DNA of 64,000 nucleotides, taken from assembly GCF_024734895.1 (NCBI RefSeq), contig NZ_CP091430.1, positions 6,528,501 through 6,592,500 on the forward strand, read 5' to 3'. Below are positions 8,546-16,573 of the stretch, piece by piece. Made by a program: the position numbers and the translations under genes. The stretch's first letter is position 1. The number at the start of each line of letters is the position of its first letter. The DNA comes from Paenibacillus spongiae (lineage in GTDB: Bacteria > Bacillota > Bacilli > Paenibacillales > Paenibacillaceae). A model generated the notes under the pieces. It was not told where the DNA came from, ran no database searches, and was given only the letters and a program-made list of their open reading frames with translations.

Positions 8546-10255
8546 CTATGCTCCGTAATTACGATATTGGGCGGGTGTCATCCCCTCCCATTCCTTGAAG
8601 GTTTTCACGAAATGCCGAAAATCACGATAACCGACGCGATCTGCGACTTCATATATTTTCAGAGGGGTCTGTTCGAGCAATTCCTTCGCCTTCGAGATTC
8701 GAATTCGAATGAGATAGCGGCTGAGTGTTTCGCCAACCTCTTCGTGAAACACCCTGCTGAAATAAGAGGGATTCATATAGATCTTCTCGGCAACGTTATG
8801 AAGGCTGATCCCCAGATGATAGTTTTCGTGAATATAACGCAGCGCGGTTTCGATCGTACGTTTATGCGCAAATGAAGGGGCATCGGTATCCTTCATAAGG
8901 AAGGTGTTCATAACCACTTTCTTCCAATCACTAACCGAACACCGGTAAAGCTGAAGCTTTCGTTGATGCGTAATGGGAGAGTGCTTGGATTTATCCTTCG
9001 CCTGGCACAGCTCCTGCCACTTGGATAGAAGAATGCCGATGTGCATGTTCATCTCGTACCGGACGGCAATCGCCGGCGTTTGCTTGATGAGCTCTTGAAG
9101 CAGCCCCGTCTGTTCATCGAGCAATTCGGACAGCCTGCCCGCATCCATCAGCTTCATTGCATGCAGAATCCGGTTCGACAACGCCGAGTCAAGGGAATCC
9201 GCTTTGTTAGCCGTAAGGGGAACGCCTGCCGCCAGTTGTTCCATGTATGCAGCTGTACGGTAATCCAGCTGTGACGCAGCGTTAAGCGCAGATTCACTGT
9301 CAGCCGAACTGCCGCTCAGCCAAGCCGCATGAACCTGCCCAGGTCCATGAATCAAATAGTTCATACTTATTGTAAGCGCTTCCCTAAAGGAGGTCGAAAG
9401 TTGCGTCCGATTTTTTAAGCTGCTCATCCCAATGCTGATTCGAATGCCTAGCACTTGATGCGCATCACGAATAACGCCATTCATATGGCGGTATAAGTCT
9501 TCGTAGCCGCTTGCCGTCTCCTGCTCCCGCAAGGAGGCGATAATCGCAACGTCCGCAAAGTTATTCTCTTGTACAGGACATGCCAAGCAGCGTATATCCT
9601 CCTGAGATAAAACTTCCTCCACGAGGTTACCCAGCGCGTACCTCATGAGCGAACATCCACCCTCATCCATCTCCCGGTCTCCCCACTCGTGGACAACCAT
9701 CGACATGACGATCAGCCGGCTGGGATCCAGATCAATCCGAAGGGCTTCCCATTTGGTCCTCAGCTCATGCTCTGTCAAGGGCTGGGATAAACACATCTCC
9801 AAGTGCTTCTGTCTGGCGAGCGGCAAGCTCTCTCTCACGCGGCCCGACAATTCTTCCAGGCGTAAGTTCATTTCTTGCTTCTGTTTGATTTCGCTCTTGC
9901 AGCGCTCAATAATTTCAAGTAAAATCGGTTCCTCGATCGGCTTGAGAATATAATCAAACGCCCCCAGCTTGACCGCCTTCTGAGCATAGGCAAAATCACT
10001 GAAGCCGCTAATAAAAATAACCTTCGTATCGATTCCGCGCTTCTTAATTTCTTCAATTAATTCCATTCCGTCCATAGCGGGCATCTTGATATCCGAAATA
10101 ATGATTTCCGGAACATGGGCTTCGATTAACTCCAACGCCTTATAACCGTCTTCGGCGTCACCGATGAACTGGATTCCGTGCGAGCTCCAATCAATGGTCC
10201 GTTTCAAACCTTCCCGAATCCAATGCTCGTCATCGACTACCATGAGTTTTATCAC
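8546..10255 (-). CDS. Response regulator with AraC-type DNA-binding domain, YesN type
   Basis: A 569-residue cytoplasmic regulator. The receiver domain (about 1-120) has acidic DD at 8-9, the phospho-acceptor Asp55 in ISDIKMPAMDG, and a switch Lys in YILKPIEEP. A middle region of about 340 residues typical of YesN proteins precedes a C-terminal AraC double helix-turn-helix (about 465-565; LHNVAEKIYMNPSYFSRVF and VGYRDFRHFVKTFK). The start is GTG with GGAGG nine bases upstream. It is the first gene of the operon RR-HK-SBP2 and probably activates both this promoter and the SBP1 promoter, which share a motif. Confidence 0.95.
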   Translation of the reverse strand: MIKLMVVDDEHWIREGLKRTIDWSSHGIQFIGDAEDGYKALELIEAHVPEIIISDIKMPAMDGMELIEEIKKRGIDTKVIFISGFSDFAYAQKAVKLGAFDYILKPIEEPILLEIIERCKSEIKQKQEMNLRLEELSGRVRESLPLARQKHLEMCLSQPLTEHELRTKWEALRIDLDPSRLIVMSMVVHEWGDREMDEGGCSLMRYALGNLVEEVLSQEDIRCLACPVQENNFADVAIIASLREQETASGYEDLYRHMNGVIRDAHQVLGIRISIGMSSLKNRTQLSTSFREALTISMNYLIHGPGQVHAAWLSGSSADSESALNAASQLDYRTAAYMEQLAAGVPLTANKADSLDSALSNRILHAMKLMDAGRLSELLDEQTGLLQELIKQTPAIAVRYEMNMHIGILLSKWQELCQAKDKSKHSPITHQRKLQLYRCSVSDWKKVVMNTFLMKDTDAPSFAHKRTIETALRYIHENYHLGISLHNVAEKIYMNPSYFSRVFHEEVGETLSRYLIRIRISKAKELLEQTPLKIYEVADRVGYRDFRHFVKTFKEWEGMTPAQYRNYGA

Positions 10256-10360
10256 GGGGTATGCCCTCCTTAATTAATCGTCAAATCATTAAGCTACGAA
10301 GTGTTACACCAATATTACAGAAGTAACGGAAGTTATATAATGTTTTTATTTTTGGATTAA

Positions 10361-10376
10361 GTGTATTATTTTTACT
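10361..10376 (-). promoter_or_regulatory. Second copy of the shared 16-nt motif, upstream of the response regulator
   Basis: GTGTATTATTTTTACT on the plus strand, 15 of 16 identical to the copy upstream of SBP1. It lies about 106 nt upstream of the regulator start. A similar distance and the same orientation at both promoters support a common operator, probably for the YesN-type regulator itself. Confidence 0.45.
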
Positions 10377-10496
10377 TCGCCTTACTTCCTTACAAATTCC
10401 TTTTATTCAAGAAAGTACATGAACTATATTATACATGACTAACAACATTATGCGATTACTTCACTATAATGAGAATCTGTTAACGAAGCGGATAGT

Positions 10497-10536
10497 AAAA
10501 AAAAGGCCGAGCAGAACGTTCATTCTGCTCGGCCTT
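10497..10536 (-). terminator. Rho-independent terminator (strong 14-bp stem)
   Basis: A perfect stem AAGGCCGAGCAGAA / TTCTGCTCGGCCTT with a 6-nt loop. Eight Ts follow in the minus direction and only three in the plus direction. It probably ends transcripts from the XRE regulator gene further right, 330 nt after its stop. Confidence 0.8.
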
Positions 10537-10756
10537 TGCATGATTGCGATAAATTTTCTTTCGGCTAACCGCCGCTATAGATAATGCGCTCGCAGCGCGC
10601 ATAGCGCGATGTGCTGCCAGCCAGCGTGTATGGGGGCAGGCCGTAGCCGCCCGACCTCTAAGAGTTTGAAAGAGACACGCAGCGCATTTATCATCCCCCG
10701 CCATAAGATTGCGGCCACTGAGCCCTGGCAGCTTGCCTGGCTCGGTTGCACGCAGG

Positions 10757-10854
10757 CGCTGTAACGGTAGATGATCCCAGCTGTAACGCCGTTTTTGGGC
10801 CTTAACTGCCCTGTTTTCGGGGGGATGAAGGCTAATCGAACGCTGTAACGGTAG
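10757..10854. repeat. Repeated CGCTGTAACGGTAG motif
   Basis: CGCTGTAACGGTAG occurs exactly at 10757-10770 and 10841-10854, with a shortened CTGTAACG at 10781. The surrounding text is GC-rich and non-coding. It looks like a short interspersed extragenic repeat. Confidence 0.5.
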
Positions 10855-10866
10855 AAGCGGAGCCGC

Positions 10867-11979
10867 TTATCTCCAAATCCCGGACTCTCGCTTATCGGTT
10901 GCCGCCGCTTCAAGCTCTTGGATGAATCCGGCCATTCTCGCATCGGCTGCATATTGCGGGAAATCGGACTTAAGACTGTTCAGGGTCCCGCGGCAGGCGT
11001 TCTGTGAAGAGTTATTGGATACGCTGCCTTGTTGATCATCCATAAATTTGACCGCAATCATTGCATATGAAGGGTTCTTATCAAACCGAACCGCATGGTA
11101 GACGCACTTCTCCAAGCTGATCCACATGGAGTCCGTGTCCCCCATTTCTTCTTGACACTTGGCAAGCTCGTAATACCCCATCGAGCATAGAAGATCACAA
11201 TAGTTAGGGGTATCATGGGTGAAGCTTTCCAGAAAGACCGTATAAAGCTTCTTTAAGTCTACAACATACTGCATATTATTCTCCGCTTGAAAGCATTCTG
11301 CTAAATTATCGATTAGCGTGCCAAAGCCGAATGCGATATGAAACAAGTGACCTTGCAGCTTTGACTTCGCTTCACTCCTTTTGCCGCTCTTCAGCATGTT
11401 ATAGGCAATTTGCAGATCGAAACAACCGTATATATTGATTTCTTCAAGCATCGCAATCGCTTTGTCATACTCGCCTATCGTACCGTAAGCAAACGACATA
11501 TTCTGCATAATCGTTTCTTTCTTAGTAGGAGAATTCGGAGCATGCACAGCCAATGCCCGGCTGTAATAATCGATCGCCCGGATCACGCTGCTATTGTCCG
11601 GCGATCTTCCCGAAGTACCTGCACCTAATGTAAGAGTCGCCATACCCATAAGAAGATCAAAGTCATTCGGATATTTCTTCAACGCCTCTTCTGCAATCGG
11701 TAAACCGGCTCTGTAGTCCGATACCCTGGCCAGCTCTTTGACCTTATCCCGGTAGTCCTGAACGCTCTGATAGTCGACTTTGTGATCAAGCAATGCGTCA
11801 ATCGACACCTTGAAATAAGAAGATATCGCAGGAAGCAGCGTAATATCCGGATATGTGCTGGCACATTCCCATTTGGAAACGGCCGCAATGGATACGCCCA
11901 GCGCATTCGCAAGCTGTTCTTGCGTAATATTGTTTTCCTTCCGCAGCTCCGCGATCTTGGCGCCTATGCTTAACTTCAT
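10867..11979 (-). CDS. XRE-family regulator with C-terminal TPR-like helical region
   Basis: A 370-residue cytoplasmic protein. Residues about 7-61 are a Cro/CI-type helix-turn-helix (TQEQLANALGVSIAAVSKWE, then YPDITLLPAISSYFKVSIDALL). The remaining ~300 residues are helical with TPR-like spacing (YRAGLPIAEEALKKYPNDFDLLMGMA; EYDKAIAMLEEIN). Such proteins respond to a bound peptide or partner, as in the Rap/NprR/PlcR-like architecture, but no pheromone-sized ORF was seen next to it. The ATG start has AAGGAG upstream. It is monocistronic. The target is unknown. Confidence 0.85.
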   Translation of the reverse strand: MKLSIGAKIAELRKENNITQEQLANALGVSIAAVSKWECASTYPDITLLPAISSYFKVSIDALLDHKVDYQSVQDYRDKVKELARVSDYRAGLPIAEEALKKYPNDFDLLMGMATLTLGAGTSGRSPDNSSVIRAIDYYSRALAVHAPNSPTKKETIMQNMSFAYGTIGEYDKAIAMLEEINIYGCFDLQIAYNMLKSGKRSEAKSKLQGHLFHIAFGFGTLIDNLAECFQAENNMQYVVDLKKLYTVFLESFTHDTPNYCDLLCSMGYYELAKCQEEMGDTDSMWISLEKCVYHAVRFDKNPSYAMIAVKFMDDQQGSVSNNSSQNACRGTLNSLKSDFPQYAADARMAGFIQELEAAATDKRESGIWR

Positions 11980-12195
11980 CGTCCCATCTCCTTCATCCTT
12001 CTCATTAACGATTAGCTGATGGATTCATCATAGCATTGGCAGCCGTTCATGATAATGGAGCCGTTCTCGAATACAGTTGAACAGAAATTCAACCGTCGGT
12101 TAAATGGCCGTTCCTCCGTATGGGTACGTGACAAAAGCCGCAGCGGCAGTCGGAGCTCCCTCCTTTCTGCAGCGGCGGCATGGGTCCATGCAAAG

Positions 12196-13191
12196 CTATA
12201 GAGCTTCTTTAAGGATACAGACAGCCTCGGCTTCGAGTACCTTCGCCTTCTTCAGGCAAGGAATAAGCTGATTGGCCTGCTCCGTCGTAACCGGCTTGCC
12301 AAGATGCTTCGCCCCGTCCCAATCCTGGGCCAGAATATCCAGCATCATCTTGCTGTATAGCTTCGCTATTTCTTCGAATCGATCCGCGATGTCGGACAAG
12401 CGGGGCATCTCCCCCCATGAATTGGCCAACAGGCGGACATATTCAGCGGCCCACATCTTGGCTTCCGCATATACGGAGGTGCTGTATCGGAGTCCGAACG
12501 CGTTGTAGGAAGCGCTGCTTAATGCATGAATCCAATTGTCATACGCCAAGAATCCGCTATGAAAATCCGGTGACATATGATATTGCTTCTCCATTTCATG
12601 CACATAGAATTTCAAGGAATCCACGTACGTCTGCTCGCGATTGTATGCCACAGACGCGATCGGGATCTGATAATGCAGGAATGGCGCCGGCGGGAACGTC
12701 AATCCGATATTCTCGTATAACACCGGATCGCTGCCGAACGCACGGTTAAATTTCGCCACGCCATCGACCAGATATACGCCATCTTCATCGTCATAACCGT
12801 GAATAATGCCGAACTCGCCGCCGTCGATCGCCCACGCCACTACGCCTACGCCGCGATCGATAGACGCTTGAATGTTCGTGACGGCGTGCTTTCTTGCCGC
12901 TTCATACGTCCGCGTACCCGGCTCATAATGGTAGACCTCCGACAGAATTCCAATCCGGTCGAGCACATTCAGATGACGGCTGACCCAATCGTATACGGTC
13001 ACCGATGCCGCATCGCAGTGCTTATGCATGTAGAGCTGAAACGCCATTCCTGTCATGCCCGCCATCTCCGTTAACGATAAATCTGTCATCTGGGCGGCGG
13101 TCAACACGCCGTGTGCAGACCCCAGATACGTTGTCCAGGCTCCTCCGTATCTCGCCAATGTCGATCCTGTCTTATAGGATGATTTCGTCAC
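12196..13191 (-). CDS. BtrH-N/C39-like papain-fold protein, catalytic Cys apparently absent
   Basis: A 331-residue protein without signal peptide. The first ~190 residues resemble the BtrH N-terminal/C39-like fold: a GSAHGVLTAAQM helix, LSLTEMAGMTGMAF, then GVGVVAWAIDGGEFGIIHGYDDEDGVYLVDG arranged as the His/Asp half of a papain-like domain. The position where the family has a catalytic or acyl-accepting Cys reads Gly-Ser. The C-terminal ~130 residues are helical. I chose GTG at 13191 because GGAGG lies exactly seven bases upstream; upstream ATGs at 13197 and 13224 are badly spaced. It follows the WYL-like regulator closely and may be in its operon. Function is not known. Confidence 0.6.
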   Translation of the reverse strand: MTKSSYKTGSTLARYGGAWTTYLGSAHGVLTAAQMTDLSLTEMAGMTGMAFQLYMHKHCDAASVTVYDWVSRHLNVLDRIGILSEVYHYEPGTRTYEAARKHAVTNIQASIDRGVGVVAWAIDGGEFGIIHGYDDEDGVYLVDGVAKFNRAFGSDPVLYENIGLTFPPAPFLHYQIPIASVAYNREQTYVDSLKFYVHEMEKQYHMSPDFHSGFLAYDNWIHALSSASYNAFGLRYSTSVYAEAKMWAAEYVRLLANSWGEMPRLSDIADRFEEIAKLYSKMMLDILAQDWDGAKHLGKPVTTEQANQLIPCLKKAKVLEAEAVCILKEAL

Positions 13192-13284
13192 TTCCATACC
13201 TCCCGTTGATGAGCTTGCTTTCATATTCTTATCCTAACAAATAGGGAGTGACATATAATGTCACTCCCGTCGCTTCATCCGCTT

Positions 13285-13926
13285 TTATATCCTGTTCACG
13301 TAATGCATGCGATCTAAATACTGAACGAGTTTCTGCCTCAGCCACTTGGGATGCACGACTGAATAGGTCCGTCCGGAGGCCAGCAGCGCCGGAAGGAATT
13401 CATAAGAGTCATAGAATTCATAGATTTCCTGGTCATGCTCATCGCGCCCCCGATAGAAGGGCTGCAGTGAGGAAGGGACGCTGCCAGAAGCGGGTCTAAC
13501 GGATGTATGCTGCAAAATCGCCTGAAATGGCGTCAATCCCGCTCGATGCAATGATTGGAACTGGGCCGTGGAGCTCTGTCTCCCGGACAAGCGAAGCAGC
13601 AATAATGCCAATTCAGAGAGCGTCTTGGAGGACCTCGAATGATGGCTGGCCAGCACCTCATAATGCGCAGCCAGACAAGAGAGCAATTCCTGCTGATCCT
13701 CGGTCATGAGCTGTCCCGGTACAGCGAATGCATCATGGGTATACCGGTAGCCCTTCTGTTTCGGGCAATAATCCAATGGCGCTCCGAGCGAATCGCGCAG
13801 ATACTCCACGTCCCGAAGTGCCTGGCGCCTCGATATTTCGAACCGCTCGATCATCTGATTGACATTCGGGTAAAGCCCTCTTCGTATGCGATCATCCAGC
13901 CATTGAATTCGATGAAGGGAAGCCAA
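13285..13926 (-). CDS. DeoR/YafY-like regulator with reduced WYL region
   Basis: A 213-residue protein. The N-terminal winged helix resembles YafY/WYL regulators (HRIQWLDDRIRRGLYPN, then ISRRQALRDVEYLRDSLGAPL). The C-terminus (EFLPALLASGRTYSVVHPKWLRQKLVQYL) resembles the WCX extension of WYL proteins. The WYL domain normally between them is not recognisable and the protein is about 100 residues short of the family, so it may lack ligand sensing. I chose the TTG at 13926, eight bases after GGAGG; an ATG at 13941 overlaps the ribosome binding site. It lies 31 nt downstream of the glycosyltransferase. Confidence 0.65.
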   Translation of the reverse strand: MASLHRIQWLDDRIRRGLYPNVNQMIERFEISRRQALRDVEYLRDSLGAPLDYCPKQKGYRYTHDAFAVPGQLMTEDQQELLSCLAAHYEVLASHHSRSSKTLSELALLLLRLSGRQSSTAQFQSLHRAGLTPFQAILQHTSVRPASGSVPSSLQPFYRGRDEHDQEIYEFYDSYEFLPALLASGRTYSVVHPKWLRQKLVQYLDRMHYVNRI

Positions 13927-13957
13927 TCGATCCACCTCCATAATTTATATAGCGCGA

Positions 13958-14698
13958 CTATACGTTACGTTCCCTGTACAATAACGCTTTTACAGCGAAT
14001 CGGGGCAATATTAATTGCCGCTTCCACCGGGATGGTTGATTAATTAGCCTGAACAGCCACTCCACATGATATTTCTGCCACGCCTTCGGCGCGCGCTTTA
14101 CCGTACCCGCGATAATATCCAAACTTCCGCCGACACCCATCGCAATTTTCGCATTAAGAATGTCTTTGTGCTTATAGATCCACCGTTCCGCATACGGCGC
14201 GCCAAGTGCCACAATGAGAAAATCCGGCGCCGCCGAACGGATTTCTTCGATAATCCTGCCTTCTTCAGCTTCATTAAAATAACCGTTATGCCGCCCCGCT
14301 ATCGTTAAGTTGGGATAATCGCTGCGAATCACCTCTGCGCATCTTTGGCTCGTCAGCTCGTCCGCGCCCAGAAAGTAGAATGACCACCGTTTCCGATTCC
14401 CGGTCTCCAGCAGTTTATAGAGCAGATCGCATCCCGTTACTCGCTCCGGCAAATCGCCGCCTCGAAGGCGGGATACCATGACGATTCCGATGCCATCGGC
14501 GGTTACCAGCCCCGCCTCATCCACAATGGAACGCAATTGTTTATCATGCTGACAGGACATGACGATTTCCGGGTTCCCGGTTACGACATGGAACAGCTCT
14601 TTATTCGCTTTCTCTACGACCTCGCTGAGTATTTGAACACTTTGATCCATCGTTATTTTTGGAAAAGGTATTCCCATAATGTCTGCTGTATGCTTCAT
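13958..14698 (-). CDS. WecG/TagA/CpsF family glycosyltransferase
   Basis: About 246 residues, the family's usual length. Family motifs are TADGIGIVMVSRLRGG (with the conserved Asp), ERVTGCDLLYKL, FLGA, NGYF, LIVALGAPYAERWIYKH and MGVGGSLDIIAGTVKRAP, ending in WLFRLINQPSRWKRQ. Members transfer ManNAc or a related sugar from UDP-sugar to undecaprenyl-PP-GlcNAc at the inner membrane face, committing to teichoic acid or secondary-polymer synthesis. The ATG start at 14698 has GTGAGG nine bases upstream. No other teichoic acid genes are nearby, so which polymer it serves is open. Confidence 0.9.
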   Translation of the reverse strand: MKHTADIMGIPFPKITMDQSVQILSEVVEKANKELFHVVTGNPEIVMSCQHDKQLRSIVDEAGLVTADGIGIVMVSRLRGGDLPERVTGCDLLYKLLETGNRKRWSFYFLGADELTSQRCAEVIRSDYPNLTIAGRHNGYFNEAEEGRIIEEIRSAAPDFLIVALGAPYAERWIYKHKDILNAKIAMGVGGSLDIIAGTVKRAPKAWQKYHVEWLFRLINQPSRWKRQLILPRFAVKALLYRERNV

Positions 14699-14816
14699 TC
14701 CAAGAAACCTCACTCTCGGCTTGTGTAACCATATCTTAGCATAGGGTCGTCTGCTGATCTATGCTGCCGCGAAAGTTCGAGCGCGAAAGAAGATATTCAA
14801 GGCTTCCTGGTTATTA

Positions 14817-14850
14817 TTGACACCGCCCTAATGTTACAGTAAACTGTAAC
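14817..14850 (+). promoter_or_regulatory. Promoter with overlapping operator for the MerR-like operon
   Basis: TTGACA (14817-14822), a 17-nt spacer and TAAACT (14840-14845) form a good SigA promoter. A perfect inverted repeat GTTACAG-TAAA-CTGTAAC (14833-14850) covers the -10 region, and a third half-site CTGTAAC follows at 14863-14869. This geometry suggests autorepression by the downstream regulator. The spacer is not the 19-20 nt typical of classic MerR activation. Confidence 0.7.
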
Positions 14851-14906
14851 CAATACACTAGACTGTAACTATAGCGTTAACGCGAAACCGGAAGGGCTGG
14901 AATGAG

Positions 14907-15323
14907 TTGAATCATTATACCGCGAAGCAATTGGCCGACATCCTGCAGCACGACGATTCCAAAATCAATTTAAGAACCATCCGATACTACACCCAAATCG
15001 GCATGCTCCCGCCGCTTGCGCTCTCGGGGAACAAGAGGGTCTATACAGCTCAACACCTGCACTATTTGCGCGCCATACTCACCTTGTCCAGAACCGGCGA
15101 AACCTTAGCCTCCATTCAAGAGCGGCTGCAGGCGCTATCTATGGAAGAAATCGTCAAGATCGGAGACCAGCTTCACCTCTACCGGCCCGGCCGGGTTCTG
15201 GAGAACGAAATCCTCCGGATTAGCGAGGACGTCCTTCTTACGATCAGTCCCAAAATATCGGCCGAGACCAGACAGAAAGTGATCGAATCGGTATCCCGTG
15301 TTTTACAGGAGGATGGTCAATGA
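14907..15323 (+). CDS. MerR-family regulator
   Basis: A 138-residue protein with a MerR winged helix in residues 1-75 (YTAKQLADILQ, INLRTIRYYTQIGMLPP, NKRVYTAQHLHYLRAILTLSRTG) followed by a dimerisation-type helix. The C-terminal ~50 residues carry no recognised ligand domain and no Cys cluster, so a metal ligand is unlikely. The start appears to be TTG; ATG at 14901 runs into a stop in its frame. It is first of a tightly coupled operon: its stop overlaps the next ATG (ATGA). The inverted repeat over its promoter is the likely operator. Confidence 0.8.
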   Translation: MNHYTAKQLADILQHDDSKINLRTIRYYTQIGMLPPLALSGNKRVYTAQHLHYLRAILTLSRTGETLASIQERLQALSMEEIVKIGDQLHLYRPGRVLENEILRISEDVLLTISPKISAETRQKVIESVSRVLQEDGQ

Positions 15324-15868
15324 GGTTCATTATGAAATTCGCGAAGTCGGTCATGGAGAATGAAGAGGGTATGAATCATCTGTGGATCCAGCTTCCTGCC
15401 GTCCTCCCTTCCCGGACAGCCAAGGCTGCCATTCGGGTGGAGCTCCCTGACGGCCTTTACCGGTCACCCAACCTCAACGGGTATGCGGAAGACGAATCCG
15501 GAAACATTGTACTCGATCTGTCCAAGGTGAACGACCTCCTCATTGAAATCTGCACGCAAGAGGCCGTTCCTTGCGGAGAATGGGCGATTAGGGTCTCTTT
15601 AATCTTCGGAGAGAAGGGTCAGACATTCGTTCAAGAGCTCCCTCTGCTCATTGCACCTGAAGATGAAATAGATGCCCTCGTCATCGACGAACAGGTCGTT
15701 GCGCGGCTCAAAGAAATGGGGCTTTCCCGCGAGCATGGTTCTTCAACGGGCATAGAGCAGGAGTTTGTCGTCTATCCGCCAACAATTGTAGAAGCCAGGG
15801 AGAATGAATTTGCATTCTTGGCCCGGAAATATCGCGTGGATTACGGACATAAATATACGATGAGGTGA
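15320..15868 (+). CDS. Conserved-looking protein of unknown function, MerR operon
   Basis: A 182-residue protein I do not recognise. It has no signal peptide or membrane segment. Alternating beta-like strands (LWIQLPAVLP, AAIRVELPDGLYRS, EWAIRVSLIFG) suggest a beta-sandwich in the first 120 residues. The C-terminus contains EQEFVVYPPTIVEARENEF. Its ATG overlaps the stop of the MerR gene, implying translational coupling and a shared task, and a 55-codon ORF follows five bases after its stop. Confidence 0.7.
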   Translation: MRFIMKFAKSVMENEEGMNHLWIQLPAVLPSRTAKAAIRVELPDGLYRSPNLNGYAEDESGNIVLDLSKVNDLLIEICTQEAVPCGEWAIRVSLIFGEKGQTFVQELPLLIAPEDEIDALVIDEQVVARLKEMGLSREHGSSTGIEQEFVVYPPTIVEARENEFAFLARKYRVDYGHKYTMR

Positions 15869-15873
15869 AGCTA

Positions 15874-16041
15874 ATGAATACGGAGCAAACGGAGTATACC
15901 GTCGAGTATGAAGACCGCTACGGTGTGTTGTATTATGCAAATGTGAAGGCTGACAATGTGGATGATGCAGCCATGCGGCTTCGCCAGCTGTATCCGGATG
16001 CGGTCATTCGCGCGGTTACCCGCGTACCGGAAGACGGATAA
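15874..16041 (+). CDS. Small 55-residue protein, third gene of the MerR operon
   Basis: An ATG with GAGGTG upstream starts five bases after the previous stop and encodes 55 residues (begins MNTEQTEYTVEYEDRYG, ends VTRVPEDG). It is acidic at the N-terminus and looks like a small alpha/beta domain (VLYYANVKADNVDDAAMRLR). Its 3' half overlaps, tail to tail, an ORF on the other strand. Good spacing and coupling argue that it is real; function is unknown. Confidence 0.6.
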   Translation: MNTEQTEYTVEYEDRYGVLYYANVKADNVDDAAMRLRQLYPDAVIRAVTRVPEDG

Positions 16042-16373
16042 CGCAGCTGCGCGTCAATATCCGTTCTGACCAATGGGAACAAAGGATGCCTCATTCTGCC
16101 GTAATGCAAATTTGCCAGACTCCATTGAAAGATCCATTTTACCCGCTGGGTATCACTTATGCACTTACCCGGAATTTCATCTATCAGTCGACTTATTTCA
16201 GGATGGCCGGGATGACAATAGTGCCTCTGAGCAAAAATCATCTTCAACTGTTCGAAGCCCGGCTCATGGTTGAGAAGCGCATTCTGATATAACTCGCATT
16301 GGTTCGTTAGCGTCTCATAAACTTTGATAGCGCCGAATAGCAAGCGAATGAAATTCTCATCTAACGGCTTCAA
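15933..16373 (-). CDS. Hypothetical cytoplasmic protein
   Basis: A 146-residue ORF. The TTG start at 16373 has AGGAGG seven bases upstream, a strong signal. The N-terminal two thirds look like a genuine helical protein (DENFIRLLFGAIKVYETL; FEQLKMIFAQRHYCHPG). The last ~40 residues (RYPSSGTRVTARMTASGYSW) look like antisense translation and overlap the 55-residue gene on the plus strand, so the original C-terminus may have been lost or extended by mutation. No family recognised. Confidence 0.5.
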   Translation of the reverse strand: MKPLDENFIRLLFGAIKVYETLTNQCELYQNALLNHEPGFEQLKMIFAQRHYCHPGHPEISRLIDEIPGKCISDTQRVKWIFQWSLANLHYGRMRHPLFPLVRTDIDAQLRYPSSGTRVTARMTASGYSWRSRMAASSTLSAFTFA

Positions 16374-16496
16374 ATATACACCTCCTATGAATAACAGCCA
16401 TAGAATTATTGCTCCACACAAGAAGAAACGATTATCGTCGCCCTCTGGGAGCGAAATTCATTTCTGTGAAACCTATAAAGTCGATAAGGTTGAAGA

Positions 16497-16522
16497 AAGA
16501 CCGCCTCCTTACCGGCGGTCTT
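16497..16522 (-). terminator. Terminator hairpin downstream of dinB-like gene
   Basis: A perfect 9-bp stem AAGACCGCC / GGCGGTCTT with an 8-nt loop. TTTCTTC follows on the minus strand, a weak U-tract. It lies about 50 nt after the DinB stop. Confidence 0.65.
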
Positions 16523-16573
16523 AGTTCGAGTCAGGTTCAGAAGATAATAACAATAGGCCTGCTTAAGCCCGTC

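Larger units (their letters stand above)
10256..10866. other. Gene-free 611-nt stretch: regulator promoter, terminator, short repeats
   Basis: Nearest the regulator is an AT-rich region (10260-10470) that must hold its promoter. It is followed by a terminator hairpin at 10497-10536. From 10560 to 10866 the sequence is GC-rich and carries repeated CGCTGTAACGGTAG motifs. No credible coding sequence was found; the open frames there lack ribosome binding sites and family resemblance. Confidence 0.6.

Noticed and set aside
10480..10952. Two overlapping minus-strand open frames (74 and 125 codons)
   Set aside because: They cross a terminator and repeats, overlap the end of the XRE gene, lack ribosome binding sites and resemble nothing.
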